Part shown: in pieces, positions 46,083 through 57,335 of the stretch
Layout: every line of letters begins with the position of its first letter
How positions within the stretch are numbered: the first letter of the stretch is position 1
Source of the DNA: Aquanectria penicillioides
Taxonomy: Eukaryota > Ascomycota > Sordariomycetes > Hypocreales > Nectriaceae
Assembly (NCBI GenBank): GCA_003415625.1
Contig: PYIU01000003.1
Coordinates: 3,596,001 to 3,660,000 of the forward strand
Length of the DNA: 64,000 nucleotides
Direction of reading: 5' to 3'
The notes under the pieces: model-generated
Seen by the model: the letters and a program-made list of their open reading frames with translations, nothing else
Databases searched by the model: none
Told to the model about the DNA's origin: nothing
Program-made: the position numbers and the translations under genes

Positions 46083-47721
46083 AAGCTGCTACGCGTTGCC
46101 CTGTTTGTTGCACATTTCAGCACTCAGGCCCGGGGCCAGGCCGCGTCACTCAGAGACATGGCTCGAGGCAGCGACTGTGGGAGAAGCTCCCCAGAACCCT
46201 TGCGCGTCTCGCCGTGTCGAGACGCTCTCGCAACACCTAGCGAGACCGTATTGGCGCCGTGCAACAGCAGCGACCGTGAAGTCTAGACGCACAGGTCTCA
46301 GTTCAAGGTGCAACAAACAACATACAACACACAGGCAGCAACACGCAGGCCGGTAGGTAGGGTAGTAGCACAGAACACACGGCCACCACCTCCGCCGCTT
46401 TGGTCAACCCCCCCCAACCCCCCTTCCCCATTCCGGCTGAAGGGAGGGAGGGTAGCTCATCAGCGCCATGACGACATGGAGAGCAAACAAAGTTGGCCTC
46501 GACGTGCTGTGGCTGGGTGTATCACACAACCCAGCGAGGATGGTATGTAAAAGCACCCCCATGCAACAGAACATCTAGAGTTGCGGTAGTGTAACAAGCT
46601 GGGATCTTGTTGTAAACGTTGACTGCAACCGGCGAATGTCCTTCACATGCAAGGGGCGAGACAAGGAGAGATATTGGTGATGGCGTCAAGACGAAAAAAC
46701 CCGTTGATGGTGTAATATGTGTGCGCAGTGGTTTGGTATGGTATATATCTGAATCTAGCTGTTGCCACAGCATGCCAAAAAAAAAAAAAAAAAAAGAACC
46801 AGAAGCAATCTTCCTGGTCTCTTTGGTTCCCCCTTCCCACTCCATTGCCAGCTTTATGCCTCGTCATCTATGCATTGAACCACCATCACCCTTCCATTGG
46901 AATAAATCAATAAATAAGTCCTGGTGGGTTTAAAAAAAAAATAAGAACGAAGAAAGAAAAAAACGCCAATGGGACGTTTTTTTATTGCCCAAACACGGAA
47001 TCCCAAAGTCGTGTTTCCAAATGCGCCAAAAAAAAAAAACCCCTTGGGTCGCTGTCCACCCAAGAAACAAACGGAATAAGCTCGAAAGGTGACAAAGGGG
47101 AAAAGGAAAATCCAACAAAAAAGCTAAATTGAGGAAAATAGAAAAACAAGAAAACAAGAGGAAAAAAAATCGTGTCAACCGAGTTACCCGGCCGCGTATC
47201 TCCGGTCAAGCAAAGTTTTCCTGTTGGCGGCAAGGAGGAGTCGTTGTGTCCCAAGTCGTCGAGGATTAGAAGGACAAAAAAAAAAAGGCTGATGTTAAAC
47301 TTGAATGGATGGATTCATCCATCCAGCCAAGGACGCACAAGCAAACAATCCATCGGTCCATTTTCGGGCATTGGGCCGGGTATATGGACCCACACCGCCC
47401 TGAGCCGGCGATTATGCCGGGAGATGGGAATATCGGGCCCCATCGAACCACCCTTTGCCGCAAAGGGAAGCGCACGAGAAAAGCAACCAAGAATAACCCG
47501 AAACCCGAGCCTGCCGCGCGCCCGCTGGCTGGGTGCTCTGGGCTGCCCTTTGGCTCCCCATCCCTCGGGCCCTGATGACGCCCTGGGCCTCAGCCGCGAG
47601 ACGGGAGCCGGGGGTGGGCGAACAGGCCACAGTCGTATGTATGCAGGCCTCGGACGGTGGGGGACGGGTTTGACAATGGCGACAATGCTGGGTGCCGGCC
47701 CGGGATATATTTATTTTGGTG

Positions 47722-47800
47722 TTGTGTGTGTGTGTGTGAGTGTGTGTGAGTGTGTGTGCGTGAGTGTGTGTGCGTGTTGGTGCGTGCGTGCGTGCATGCA
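47722..47800. repeat. Interrupted (TG)n array
   Basis: TG units are interrupted at intervals by AG and CG, ending in a GTGC/GCAT stretch. An earlier phase of the array has probably decayed by point changes. Confidence 0.8.
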
Positions 47801-48049
47801 TGTGTGAGTACCTCCTCCGTCTCTCTCTTGGTGATGATGTATGGTGTATACCAAAATGCCGTGCGTCGACATGGCAATGGTGACGCCAGCGTAGATTGTT
47901 GAATGTCTTGCGTTTTTGCGTGGCGGCGGTGTTTTGCTTGGTGGATGAATTCGCCTAACCCCGGCGGCTCTTGGTCTTGACCCTCTCTCTCCCACTAAAC
48001 CCCCCTCCTTCATTTGCGCTGCTCGGCCTAGGTTGACACGAGACGGGGT

Positions 48050-48259
48050 TTAGATACCGCACTCTTCAAAGTCGCGCACCATGACGGCCATTTGCGCGCG
48101 CTTGGCAGCCTCGGCAACGAGGTTGAACTCCTTGAGGAAGACTTCGGTCGAGGCAGCCTTGACTTGCGCGGGGGCGGGTTGGGGGGCCATCTGGACCGTT
48201 GGGGACTGCTGAGCCGAGGTAGAGGCGGAAGAGTTGTTGCTGAAGGTGGAAGAGTCCAT
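48050..48259 (-). CDS. Small 69-residue protein, function unknown
   Basis: The frame has a disordered Ser/Gln/Pro-rich first half (SSTFSNNSSASTSAQQSP) and a well-formed amphipathic helix in the second (TEVFLKEFNLVAEAAKRAQM, then VMVRDFEECGI). The start context is good (CAAAAATGG). The contrast between a low-complexity head and a clean helix, and codon choice unlike the surrounding repeats, argue that it is real. I do not recognise the family; it has no signal peptide or membrane span. The end could be different: GGTATC at the stop resembles an intron donor, so a further exon to the left (toward 48000) is possible. Confidence 0.55.
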   Translation of the reverse strand: MDSSTFSNNSSASTSAQQSPTVQMAPQPAPAQVKAASTEVFLKEFNLVAEAAKRAQMAVMVRDFEECGI

Positions 48260-49942
48260 TTTTGGAAATATGATGTGTAGGTAGTGTACTTTGGAGGGGG
48301 GATCGGTTGAGTAGTTGTGTTGATAGTTGGTGGTGACGAGGAGTGATGTCGTGTGATGAGTTGACGAGTGTAAGAGCCAGATAAGGTGCAGGTGAGGGAA
48401 GGTTGGTTAATAAAGTAAGAAGTGAAAAAAAAAAGGGATTATCCGTTCAAGGGAGGGAAGCGACGGGTATCCTTTATTTAATTGATGACCAAGACGTGTG
48501 ACATGCAACCGATGGCGCTTGAGTGTGCGGCAGCCCTGACGTTCGGGCAACAAAAAAGAAAGTGCGAAAGTGTGTGATAGGCACTGATCGGGCGATTGGT
48601 TGGCGTCGAGTCACAGGGAGAGCTTGAGTGCGAAATGCGATACGGTACTTCGTCGGGGAGGGTGTGACGAGGGTTCAGCGGTGGTATGTATACTGTGTCT
48701 CACAAGGGACGTCGGCTAAGGAATTTCGTATACGGTTATGCGTGGAGGGATGGGAGAAGTGTGTGTGAGAGCGCGTGTGAGTGCAGGCGCGTGAGAGAGA
48801 GAGAAGTAGAGTAGGTTTTTGATGAGGGTGATGGAAGGTGGTGACGTTTGAGAAGCACTAGAACCTCGAGGGAAGACTGTGATGGATGTAAGGGACGTAA
48901 AGTATTGTCCAAGTGTAAGATGGACGAGACCGGGGTGTCAAGGGGAGGAATGAAGAGTGCGGGAGCCAGAGGTAAAAGTAGAAGTAGAAGTATGCGATGG
49001 GGGAAACCGGAACGGTTGATAACAACAAGGTTGTGGTGACGTTTTAGCAAGATCGAGGCCGAGATACGTAAACGCTCTGGGGAGCAGGGGTGGAGGTGGG
49101 ATCTGGCCGAGACAAGGGATGGCGGCTGGACGAGCAAGGCGAGACGAGGCAACAGAATTTTAGCCTGAAGTGCCAAGGAAGGGCAACCTGGGGGTGGGAG
49201 CCAAAAGGTGGGTGACCGTTGGATGAGAGTTCGTGTGGGTGAGTGTGTGAGTGCGCCTGCTGCGAGTGGGTGCAAAATCCTGTGGTGGACGGAGACGCCG
49301 AGGGCGTAGATTGACCGTGGAGAATTAGATAAAATACTGTAGACCTTTGAGCACGGTACAGTAGCAGTAGCAGTGGTGGAGTAGATGGGATTGGGTTGAA
49401 TTGGATTGGATTTTGGCGAGGGGAAGCGGAGCAGAGAACCGACTGAGACGGAGACGAGTACTACGGAGACAAGAGCGAGATATGTGGATAGACTGGGGTA
49501 TGGTAAATGAGGAGATGTTGATCGTGTCACTGAGGGTTTGAGAGAGAGAAGAAAAAAACAAACGAAGCCAACGCAAGACCCTATGCGATGTAGACCAGAG
49601 TTAGAGAGTGGGACGGGACGGGGGATCCCTTTGCATGCCATGCGTGCGAGGTGATGCTGATGCATTGGTATGAAGCCGGACCCCCGTCATGATTATCACT
49701 CTGCGGATATGTACTATACTGTGTTGTGCGATTTTCCATATTCTCCGACTTGGAATGGTGGATATGATAACCAGCTAAGAGCTGTAACCGCACCAGCGGG
49801 AACTGAGCAGTGAGGAGGGAAAAAGAAAAAAAAAAGCCGGGTAGCCTTGGCCAGCTAGCCATTCCTTTTGGGTTCTTGGCCTTGTTGGGCTGGCTGGACC
49901 TACAAGGAGCTGGGACCGGGACAAGAGACCTCTGACATGACT

Positions 49943-49963
49943 GGGGGGGGGGGGGGGGGGGGG
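49943..49963. repeat. Poly(G) tract, 21 bases
   Basis: Twenty-one consecutive G residues, the longest G run in the window. Confidence 0.85.
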
Positions 49964-50290
49964 CGGAGAAGAGACTAGGGAGGGTCAACCTCGGCGATAT
50001 GGTGGTTGGATGGATGGATGGATGGGACGGGATGAGATTGGGGACAACATGGTGATTCTCTTGTGAAGAAGAGTGGATCGAGGACGGGGAGCATGGGGTG
50101 AGAGTGAGAGGGATAAAAAACTAAAACGTGGGAAACGAGGGAACGTGGTCGGAGGAGACGCTTAGGCTTGGGATTGGGGGGGGTTGCCCTGATCCAGAAC
50201 GTGAGCCAGGCTGGTAGACCCTTGGATAGAAATGGGTTTGCGAAGCCAGAGAGAAGACGCAGGAGGGACGAGATTGAGAAGAGCCGAGCT

Positions 50291-50316
50291 AAAAAAAAAA
50301 AAAAAAAAAAAAAAAA
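50291..50316. repeat. Poly(A) tract, 26 bases
   Basis: Twenty-six consecutive A residues. It could be the tail of an old retroposed sequence, but no target duplication or body was found to the left. Confidence 0.85.
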
Positions 50317-50559
50317 GGGCCGACATTGGACACCAACGTCATAGGCTGCAAGCCAGCAATTAGTTATTTAGGATTAGGCACGCAAGACGAGCGCCATGCT
50401 TCTCTGTCTCTGTGCATCGAGCGGATAATGATTCTTCATGCAGTCTCAAGCGGCCCTCTAGATCCCTAGACTTTGGTCTAGCGGCAAAACTACTCCCCCG
50501 GTTTGGTTTGCTGCAGCCTGCGATCGGGAGCAGCTCCCTTGCCAACGGCGGGATTCCTC

Positions 50560-50561
<2 letters not shown>

Positions 50562-50600
<39 letters not shown>
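50562..50600. repeat. Trinucleotide array (TCG)n
   Basis: Thirteen TCG units. The minus-strand frame through it reads as an Asp run; the flanking frame is not protein-like, so it is probably not coding. Confidence 0.85.
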
Positions 50601-50601
<1 letters not shown>

Positions 50602-51595
50602 AGTCGTCTCCTCGTCTCATGCTCGTCCGGCCCGCGGCGCTGATCTTGCTAGCGCAGCGGGTGAGCGTATTCTTTCCCTTTCCTGACACCTCCCCCAGAA
50701 GGGCCCCAGACAGGCCAAACTCGGTGCGCCTCAACTGCCCCAGGCTCTCGAAGCGCCTGCAGATGAGTGGCTGCAAGCGTGGACTGTGGCCTCCCCCCCC
50801 CCCGGGTTCGCCTCCCAGTTCGTGCCCGTGGGAAACTCCGCTTGGAGAAACCCGCGGCCGAGGACACGCATTGGGCTCGAAGAAGGCCTCCCTGACCGCC
50901 TGGTCTCTAACTCTCACTTGGCCTCTCGAACCTGGAAGGGGTTTGAATTTTTTTTTTTTTCTTTTTCCCTCTTGAGATGATGAAGACTTGGATAGGTAGC
51001 TAAGAAGATTGCCACTACTAGGGCATGGTTGAGACTAAGGAGCATGTTGGAGCCCTGATTTGGCACCCGCTGTGAGCAAGGGGGCATACGGATAGACCCT
51101 GGCTGGAGGCTGTCGCCCACCGAGCCAACCACAGAGCAGGATTGACATGAACACCAGCCACAGAAACAGCCACAGTTGTAATCAACCCCGGGACCCTGGA
51201 ACCCTGAGGCTTTGCGGCTCAAGTTTGCTGCGGCTCTGCGGTCGCCGCACATCCGTGGGAGCCGCAATCCAATCCACCTTGAAGAGTCGGTTGGGGTGCT
51301 GTGCTCCGGACCGACTCGAAGTAATAGATTGCACCGTTGCTGCTTCGGTCCAGGTAACCTTCGGGGCTGTCGGCCTTACTCGACAATAATCCTGTGGGGA
51401 AGAAGAGAAAAAAAAAACGGAGAGACGCACCGTCTTTCCCACCATCCCCCTTCAGAGGCTCGCTCGAGTGGAGTCTGTGAGCCGAGATTAGGACGAGATA
51501 TCCAACGACGTACGAGAGTGACGGAGGAGGGAAGACGGGACACGGCGGTGCTCGTGCTGGACCAGATACCGCCGTGTCACGTCATCCAGCGCCCC

Positions 51596-51620
51596 AACGC
51601 AACGCAACGCAACGCAACGC
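51596..51620. repeat. Five-base array (AACGC)n
   Basis: Five AACGC units followed by CATGC variants. Confidence 0.8.
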
Positions 51621-52300
51621 CATGCCATGCCGTGCCCAACCATGCACGTCCTACGCATGCAGTCCGGATCACTGCCAGGGTGCCTTATCATCGAATGCAA
51701 TGCAAGACCCTGGCCGCAGCTCTACTCGTGCATTGGACGCTTGAGCGCCCGAAGCCGCTCCCACCTCCCACCCTTCCTCTGACCCTCCAACCGCCCCGGT
51801 CGATGATTTCCCTTTCTGTAATCTTGACCTTTACGATATACCAACATTGAGATACTCAAGCTAATGCTAGGAAGAAACATTGCCTAATATGGATGACTAT
51901 CTTGGCTGTCATTGGCTACCCCTGTCTCCTTCCTCCTTGACAAAGCCGCAGCTGCCCGAGTGCGGCGCCAGTTTTGCAACCCCTTGAATGTTCGTAATGT
52001 ACCAACAAGCTTATTCCCAAATAGGCCAATATTTGTTCTCTTTTTTTTTTCTTTTTTTTTTGCAGAGCATCTCAATTTCAGTACCCAGACCTAATTACAT
52101 GCACTGCTGCCTTTGATCACTTACGAGATTCCAGATCCATGGTCTGCTTAGGGATCCCGTTTGAAAGTCCATGGCAAGTGAACCGATCGTTTTCCCTCCC
52201 ACTGTAGAACGATGAGATGGATGTTTTTCAACTACGTGATGGCTTCATCTTTGTCGATGGCTTTTGGATAAGAAGAGACCTACTTGATTCCAGTCCCCTC

Positions 52301-53160
52301 TCACTCTCTCACTTCACTCTTCCAACATTGGAGACAACCATCGCGAGTCAAGATGTCGACTGCTTCAGCTACCTTTTCCGAGTTCTTCGCTGAAGAGCAA
52401 CAAATAGGAGATGTCAATTGGTCTATGCCCTTGTAATTTCGTTTAACAACCATTAGCATTGCACATACCATGACTCCGAAAGAAATTGGAAGGAGATTGT
52501 CTCCAATCCTTGTAAAGTTTTCTTCGAGGGCACAATAGAGTTTTTCCCTCAGGCGAGGTTTGGCCAATCAAAGCATTGAAATGATAGAGAAAGTTTTATT
52601 GATATTGAAGGCTTACCAATTTCGCGATCTAGGAGTGTTCGTAGCTATTGCAATAGTCCCAAACAAGACGCCAAACACGAATCCATCTGAAAGCAAAAGA
52701 GGAACCACGATTCAACAGCTTGCCAGACTAGAAAGAAGAATCAAAGAAGAAGGTCCAGTGGATGTAGTACAACTCAGGGCCACGACCAACTCCTGCACGC
52801 AACTTGCACCATTTTCGGCACGGCAGAGACAGTCGTGCCGCTCAGGTCTCAATTCCAATACGCACAAAGGATACTTGGGTTGTCGGAGAGACTGAAGACA
52901 TCCGATGCAAGCTATACCACTGGGATACCATGATACACCTCCGAAAAAGAGTGAACCTATACTTGGGGAAATCATTCAAGGTGGGTGGGTATTGGACAAA
53001 AGAAGCCCAACAGCCCCCTGCCAGCTGTCTCTACAAAGATGCTCTAGACAATATTGCCATGCCGTAGAGATGGCAAAAGACCCTGATGTCGACGCCTTCG
53101 TCGTCTCACTAGGAATAGTCAAAGCTAGGAACAATCGTCGACTCACTTCGTGAACGTCAC
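52301..53160. other. Region of competing open frames, probable gene remnant
   Basis: Both strands carry frames with partly natural composition. On plus: RRIKEEGPVDVVQLRATTNS (52560-52895), then DTWVVGETEDIRCKLYHWD in another frame (52804-53067), then EMAKDPDVDAFVVSLGIVKA in a third (52905-53153). On minus: EKLYCALEENFTRIGDNLL (52567-52301), and possible introns with GTAAGC and GTATGT donors. I cannot decide which strand was coding and recognise no family. Successive frame changes suggest decay or missing bases. Confidence 0.3.
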
Positions 53161-53179
53161 CCCTTTCTTCTATCAGTTT

Positions 53180-53256
53180 TGCGTAACAATTAGAAATAAA
53201 GATAAAATAAGTAAATAAATATAAATAAACAATAATTTATGTGCTCTTTATATTTT
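53180..53256. other. AT-rich block with AAATA motifs
   Basis: About 75 bases of almost pure A/T with repeated AAATAAATA. Similar blocks occur at 16210-16260, 20020-20067 and 34680-34745. They may be scaffold-attachment-like or 3'-end sequences; nothing decides. Confidence 0.6.
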
Positions 53257-53333
53257 ACTTCAGTTTACAAATGAACTTCTCGAATGCCCGAATACAGTGG
53301 CATTATTGAGCACTCATCTGCCGGGACCACGAA

Positions 53334-53885
53334 CTATTGAATTGAAGAACTCTTCCAGGAGATGGTAGGCCCCCCTTTGCCCGCCGACATTAGCTCAACA
53401 CCGTTTCGGTACTCCTCGATAGTCTGGTCCTCGACAGGGGCAAACATGGCCTCTGGTCCGTCATCTCCTGCTCCGCCCAGGTCATCATCGGCATCAGAGC
53501 CAGAGTGTTCAAACCCAAAGTCCTCGTAGGTCTATGAACAAGCACAGGGTTTAATTGCTAAATTCCAAGAGAAGAAATTACAGTGCGAAACAGGCGTTGA
53601 TACGGACTACGGATGATGCCCATACCGCTTGACGACATGCAATCACCATTCCGCAATATGATGACTTGCCTTGAGTATCAGCATGTGTTTTGGGCAACAG
53701 GAACTCCAACTATGACACTGAGAGAAGGGCCTTGGTTTCGCAAACAGGGTCCGGGATGGGTTTAATTTCAACCCCTCGAAGCATAGTGAGGCAATCATTG
53801 CTACCTTTGATCCACTCAACCGGTGAATCTTAGATGCGGCGAATCATGGTCTTTACAGCGATGCGGAGGAAATCACCAAAGAAGT
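53334..53885 (-). pseudogene. Decayed gene remnant with recognisable exon structure
   Basis: The last exon (53531-53334) reads TYEDFGFEHSGSDADDDLGG and DQTIEEYRNGVELMSAGKGG before a stop. A 50-nt intron (53581-53532, GTAATT..CATAG) joins it in frame to an upstream exon reading VIILRNGDCMSSSGMGIIRS and PYQRLFRT. Further upstream, VEWIKGSNDCLTMLRGVEIK and PIPDPVCETKALLSV follow. This reading is broken by a TAA (after MIRRI), a TGA (after QNTC) and one frame change. Both stops could come from C-to-T/G-to-A changes (CAA to TAA, TGG to TGA), the kind that repeat-induced point mutation makes. The family is not recognised. The upper boundary is unclear because the plus strand becomes protein-like from about 53820. 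Confidence 0.45.
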
Positions 53886-54733
53886 GCAAAAGGATGAGAA
53901 ACTTGATAACAGACTTCGCATCAACCGCTCTAGCGCTAGACTAGGTGTCAATTATGTTGCTCAATTCACTCAGGACGATCTCAATAACGGACTTAACTAC
54001 TTCTACATGTTCTCTCGCTCCAATCGCACGCTACTTCCTCCCACCAGTCGAGCTACGTGGCTATCATGGCTAGCCGTTGTCGGCAAGGGATGAATATGCA
54101 TTGTTGTCACTGCATGAGTAATCTAGTCTCATATTACCTAAATGCTAAAGTTATCAAGTAGATGCAGGCATACCTTATTCGGACCGGACAAATAGGTAGA
54201 GTTAACTTTCATGTGTTGAAGATCAACGGTCATCCCATGACCGCAAGGAACGGCAATTTGTTATTCGGTGACTTGCAGCGGAGATGAATATTCCTAATTG
54301 GATTGAAGAGGAACTACGTGAGATATTGGTCTTTAAAGTGACCAAAGCCATATAGGCCCAACCTTTCAACAGCTACGCCTAGCTATTCAACTTGGATTCA
54401 AAGTCGGCATGGAATAAGTATCATTTTCATGATATAGTTTTGCTTAGACATACTTTTTTGTGCACTTCCAAGCTTATCTTGTTCTGCCCAAAGTCAGACA
54501 TCAAGTTTTGGCAGGATAATGTTGGCCATTTGGCTCAATGATTTGCCGAATACCCTTGGCTTCCACGGGATGGCAACCCCTATTTCCATTCTCATCTCGA
54601 TTTTGTCAAGCTCTTGATCACCCAACCTATCGACGACCTTCGCAGATCAATGATTCATAGGCTAGAAAATATGACCAGCATATTAACAGAGGGGAAGATG
54701 CCAGGGACGATGAGGCCAAGAGCCCGCCTATAG
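53820..54733 (+). pseudogene. Decayed coding remnant on the plus strand
   Basis: Protein-like plus-strand segments are separated by stops and gaps. The first (53825-54093) includes NHGLYSDAEEITKEVQKDEK and RSSARLGVNYVAQFTQDDLN. One near 54180-54300 includes RVNFHVLKINGHPMTARNGN. Another (about 54495-54733) includes FWQDNVGHLAQ, a TGA, FAEYPWLPRDGNPYFHSHLD and FVKLLITQPIDDLRRSMIHR. The TGA could derive from CGA by one transition. The composition is natural but I recognise no family. It may be one gene in pieces or several. Confidence 0.4.
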
Positions 54734-57335
54734 CCGGATATGGCCAGATGTAGAATTCAGCACGCAGCGTTTTTTTTTTGGCCAAATATTGTAGATTTCC
54801 TCGACTCGAGGGGTTTCCGGGAGGTTTGGTTCGGCTCACAACACATGGAGTCATGTCATCGGTAGTTTCTCTACTCCTATTCGGTTTCGCAGTCTGGTGT
54901 CGATCGCAGGAAAAGGGTCTGTTCGATATTGCGTTGCCCGCTAGAATAGCTCTATACATGCTCGACTAGGATCTATGAGAGAATTCGCTTTTGAATTTGC
55001 TGGACCTTGGACGGTGCCCAATAGCGTAGAGGCTTCTTCACTGAAATAGAGACTTGGTAACGCGTGTATAGTAGCTCTGATTAACCACCGGCAGTAATGA
55101 TAATCATTTTGTAGCTGGGTTTGACCGGATAATATTGCACATGGTTCAGAACTGTACTAGTTCTATTATTCTTTCGTCGGGGGCTATCATTACGACAAAA
55201 CAGCTCCCAAAGGCAAATCTTGGGTTTTCGATAGTGTATCGGTAGGTTTTCTTAAAATCAGACGTGTTGAAGTATTTCGTTGCCTAAATCCTACACGGGA
55301 AGATAGGCTCGCAGTGATGAATCGCTCCTGCTCACGTCAGTGTTGGAGTTCTTGATCTCGCCCTTTTAGGGTGTCAATCACCGAGGCCTTGCGATAAATA
55401 GAAAAGCCTTGGTGTACAGTGTTGGGGATACCAGTCTACTGGCCATTTCTGGGTGCGGCTGGAATGGGATGGTCGAGCTGAACGGTCGCCCAGGTCGTTA
55501 CAGGCGTGCCTGTCGGTAAAGGGCATCGGGGTCTTTCTGGGGCAGAATTATGCTCTCAAGTTAAATAGCTAACCTCTGATAAGGGTCACAAGGGGATGTA
55601 CTCTTCATGGCATTGGCAATAAGGCGTATCTGCCATGCCGCCTCGCTGCCTCCATCCCATCCCTTGGGTCAAATTCAAGTCTTTCGTCCAAAGTGGCCAT
55701 ATCGGCCTGGCTCCTCTGTTTACTTGGTTGTCTGCTCTTCTAACCCGCCAGTGTCAAAATGAGTTATCGGAAGGCTTCGGGTGGTCATCTCGGGAAATGC
55801 AGGTTTCCTAGGGAGTCGGGCAAGAAAGTTAGTACGAGAATGACTTGAGAATACGGGAAGGATGAGCGGGGAAGAGAGTGATCGACAAGATGTCTGCCGA
55901 ATACCTAGCTTCTAGACGACTTGGGAACGCTACGAAATCCGGGCTTCTGAGCGCGGAGGAAATGAGGGGGGTGTGGGCAGTAGAGAATCGAGCCTGGGCG
56001 GTCGTCTGGGAGGAGTCGAGCCTTGGGCTGAGATATGAACCAGTAGACATCACGATCCCTTACTCCTCGTCAGGAGAACCAAGTTGATGAAAGTTTATGG
56101 TGCCTCTGTGGTGTTACGCTGTCCTCTGATGTCCTTTGTTTTGTTTTCAGGGACAAGTGCTCAGGTGGGCGGCACGCGTGTCCCGCTACGACGTGGGAGG
56201 GGAGTTTTGGCCCAACAGTTCGGTTTCCTACCACCCAGTGCATAAATTTTGATCATCAAGTAGTTGATAATGGCCAGAGCCTCAAATCTTGGATAGAAAC
56301 TTGCTCCTGGTGCAATGTTCAGGGTTGCACGAGGGTGGATTAACGCCCTGCTCTATGCTACTGCAGGTCGTCGCCCGAACGTTGCAAAACAGTGTGGTGG
56401 GAGCAACCTTTCGGTTGAGAAAGCGAGTTCCAAAGTCGGGCTTACGATTTATATCGCGGTTCTTTCTAAAGAATGCTTTCCTCAAGGTCATCGATCGTTC
56501 ACGGCTCTACCTCTAGCCTAGGGCGCTTTGCTGAGGCCCATGGTCTGGGGTGCTTGACCTGTATTCGCCGTCGATGACAGGGAACCAGGGGTTTATTAGG
56601 AGAGGAAAGAAGAGGGCATTCGAACAGGGCCTGAGTTCTCGATGGCAGGCTGTTCTGGGATCGAACGGTCGTAGCAACTTGGTGCGACGGAAGCACCTCG
56701 ACAGCTGCTGCACCCTGCAGAATAGGGCTCTGGGTAAACAAGGAGGACAAGAAGGCATCGTGGGATGGCTTACTAGGTGATTTCTGAGGTCGTCGTGCGC
56801 CAAGTATTTTTATGTCCAGCAAGTGTGATGTGGATGAAGGTGGATGGACGAATGCCCATGGTTAGGGGTTCAAGGGGATGGAAATAAAGGAGGAGTGAAC
56901 AAGCCATGGTCACAACTCCAGGCCCAGTGTTCGAGGAGAACAAACATCAGGCATCAAGATTCAAGGCTATTGATGCCAAATAAGATCTACGAAACCGGGA
57001 GAGCATGCCAGTAGGCTGTGAATGACCATCATTTGCAGGGAGCACAGCAGCTGGCAGGCCTTAGGGTCCCCTGGACGCCACCCTAAGCAATCAGAGGTCA
57101 CTGAGGCGCACTTCAGTCACCTGCATAAACTCCTAGCCTTTTGTTTTTCTTCACTCTCACGTTTTGTTTTGTCCCTCAACCTCTCCCCCTTCCGCGTCAC
57201 CCTCTTCTCTTCCTCCCTCCCTCCCCCCTCACCCTTTCACACCACCTGCTCAAGGCTTTCCTCTATCATACACAAGACTAGAAACCCCATTAAGGTTGTC
57301 TCCCGTTCTCCTTTTGCAACCTATTCCCTTCCAAC
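54734..57335. other. Intergenic region; no gene recognised
   Basis: A T9 run lies at 54771-54779 and a short frame with a hydrophobic stretch (54778-54969) follows. At 55840-56090 both strands stay open with plausible composition but no recognisable motif. The last 200 bases are CT-rich (57140-57335) and are the promoter and leader of the ankyrin gene. Confidence 0.45.

Larger units (their letters stand above)
44525..48049. other. Intergenic region upstream of the methyltransferase; no gene recognised
   Basis: This 3.5-kb stretch contains the methyltransferase promoter (GA-rich on plus, pyrimidine-rich on its coding strand) and then simple repeats. Long-looking frames are repeat-derived. A and T runs lie at 46777-46795, 46931-46940 and 47027-47038. 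Confidence 0.5.
48260..52300. other. Intergenic region rich in simple repeats; no gene recognised
   Basis: The first part (48260 to about 48420) is the leader and promoter of the small gene. Further right are GA-rich stretches, a G21 tract, an A26 tract and a TCG array (listed). Frames of 100 to 300 codons (for example 49665-48736, minus) are hydrophobic/Ser/Leu readings of pyrimidine-rich DNA and I do not accept them. Confidence 0.5.

Noticed and set aside
48736..49665. 309-codon minus-strand open frame
   Set aside because: It is a Ser/Leu/Pro/His-rich reading of pyrimidine-rich DNA without any motif.
50360..50917. Minus-strand frame with an Asp run
   Set aside because: The Asp run is only the TCG microsatellite; the flanking sequence is not protein-like.
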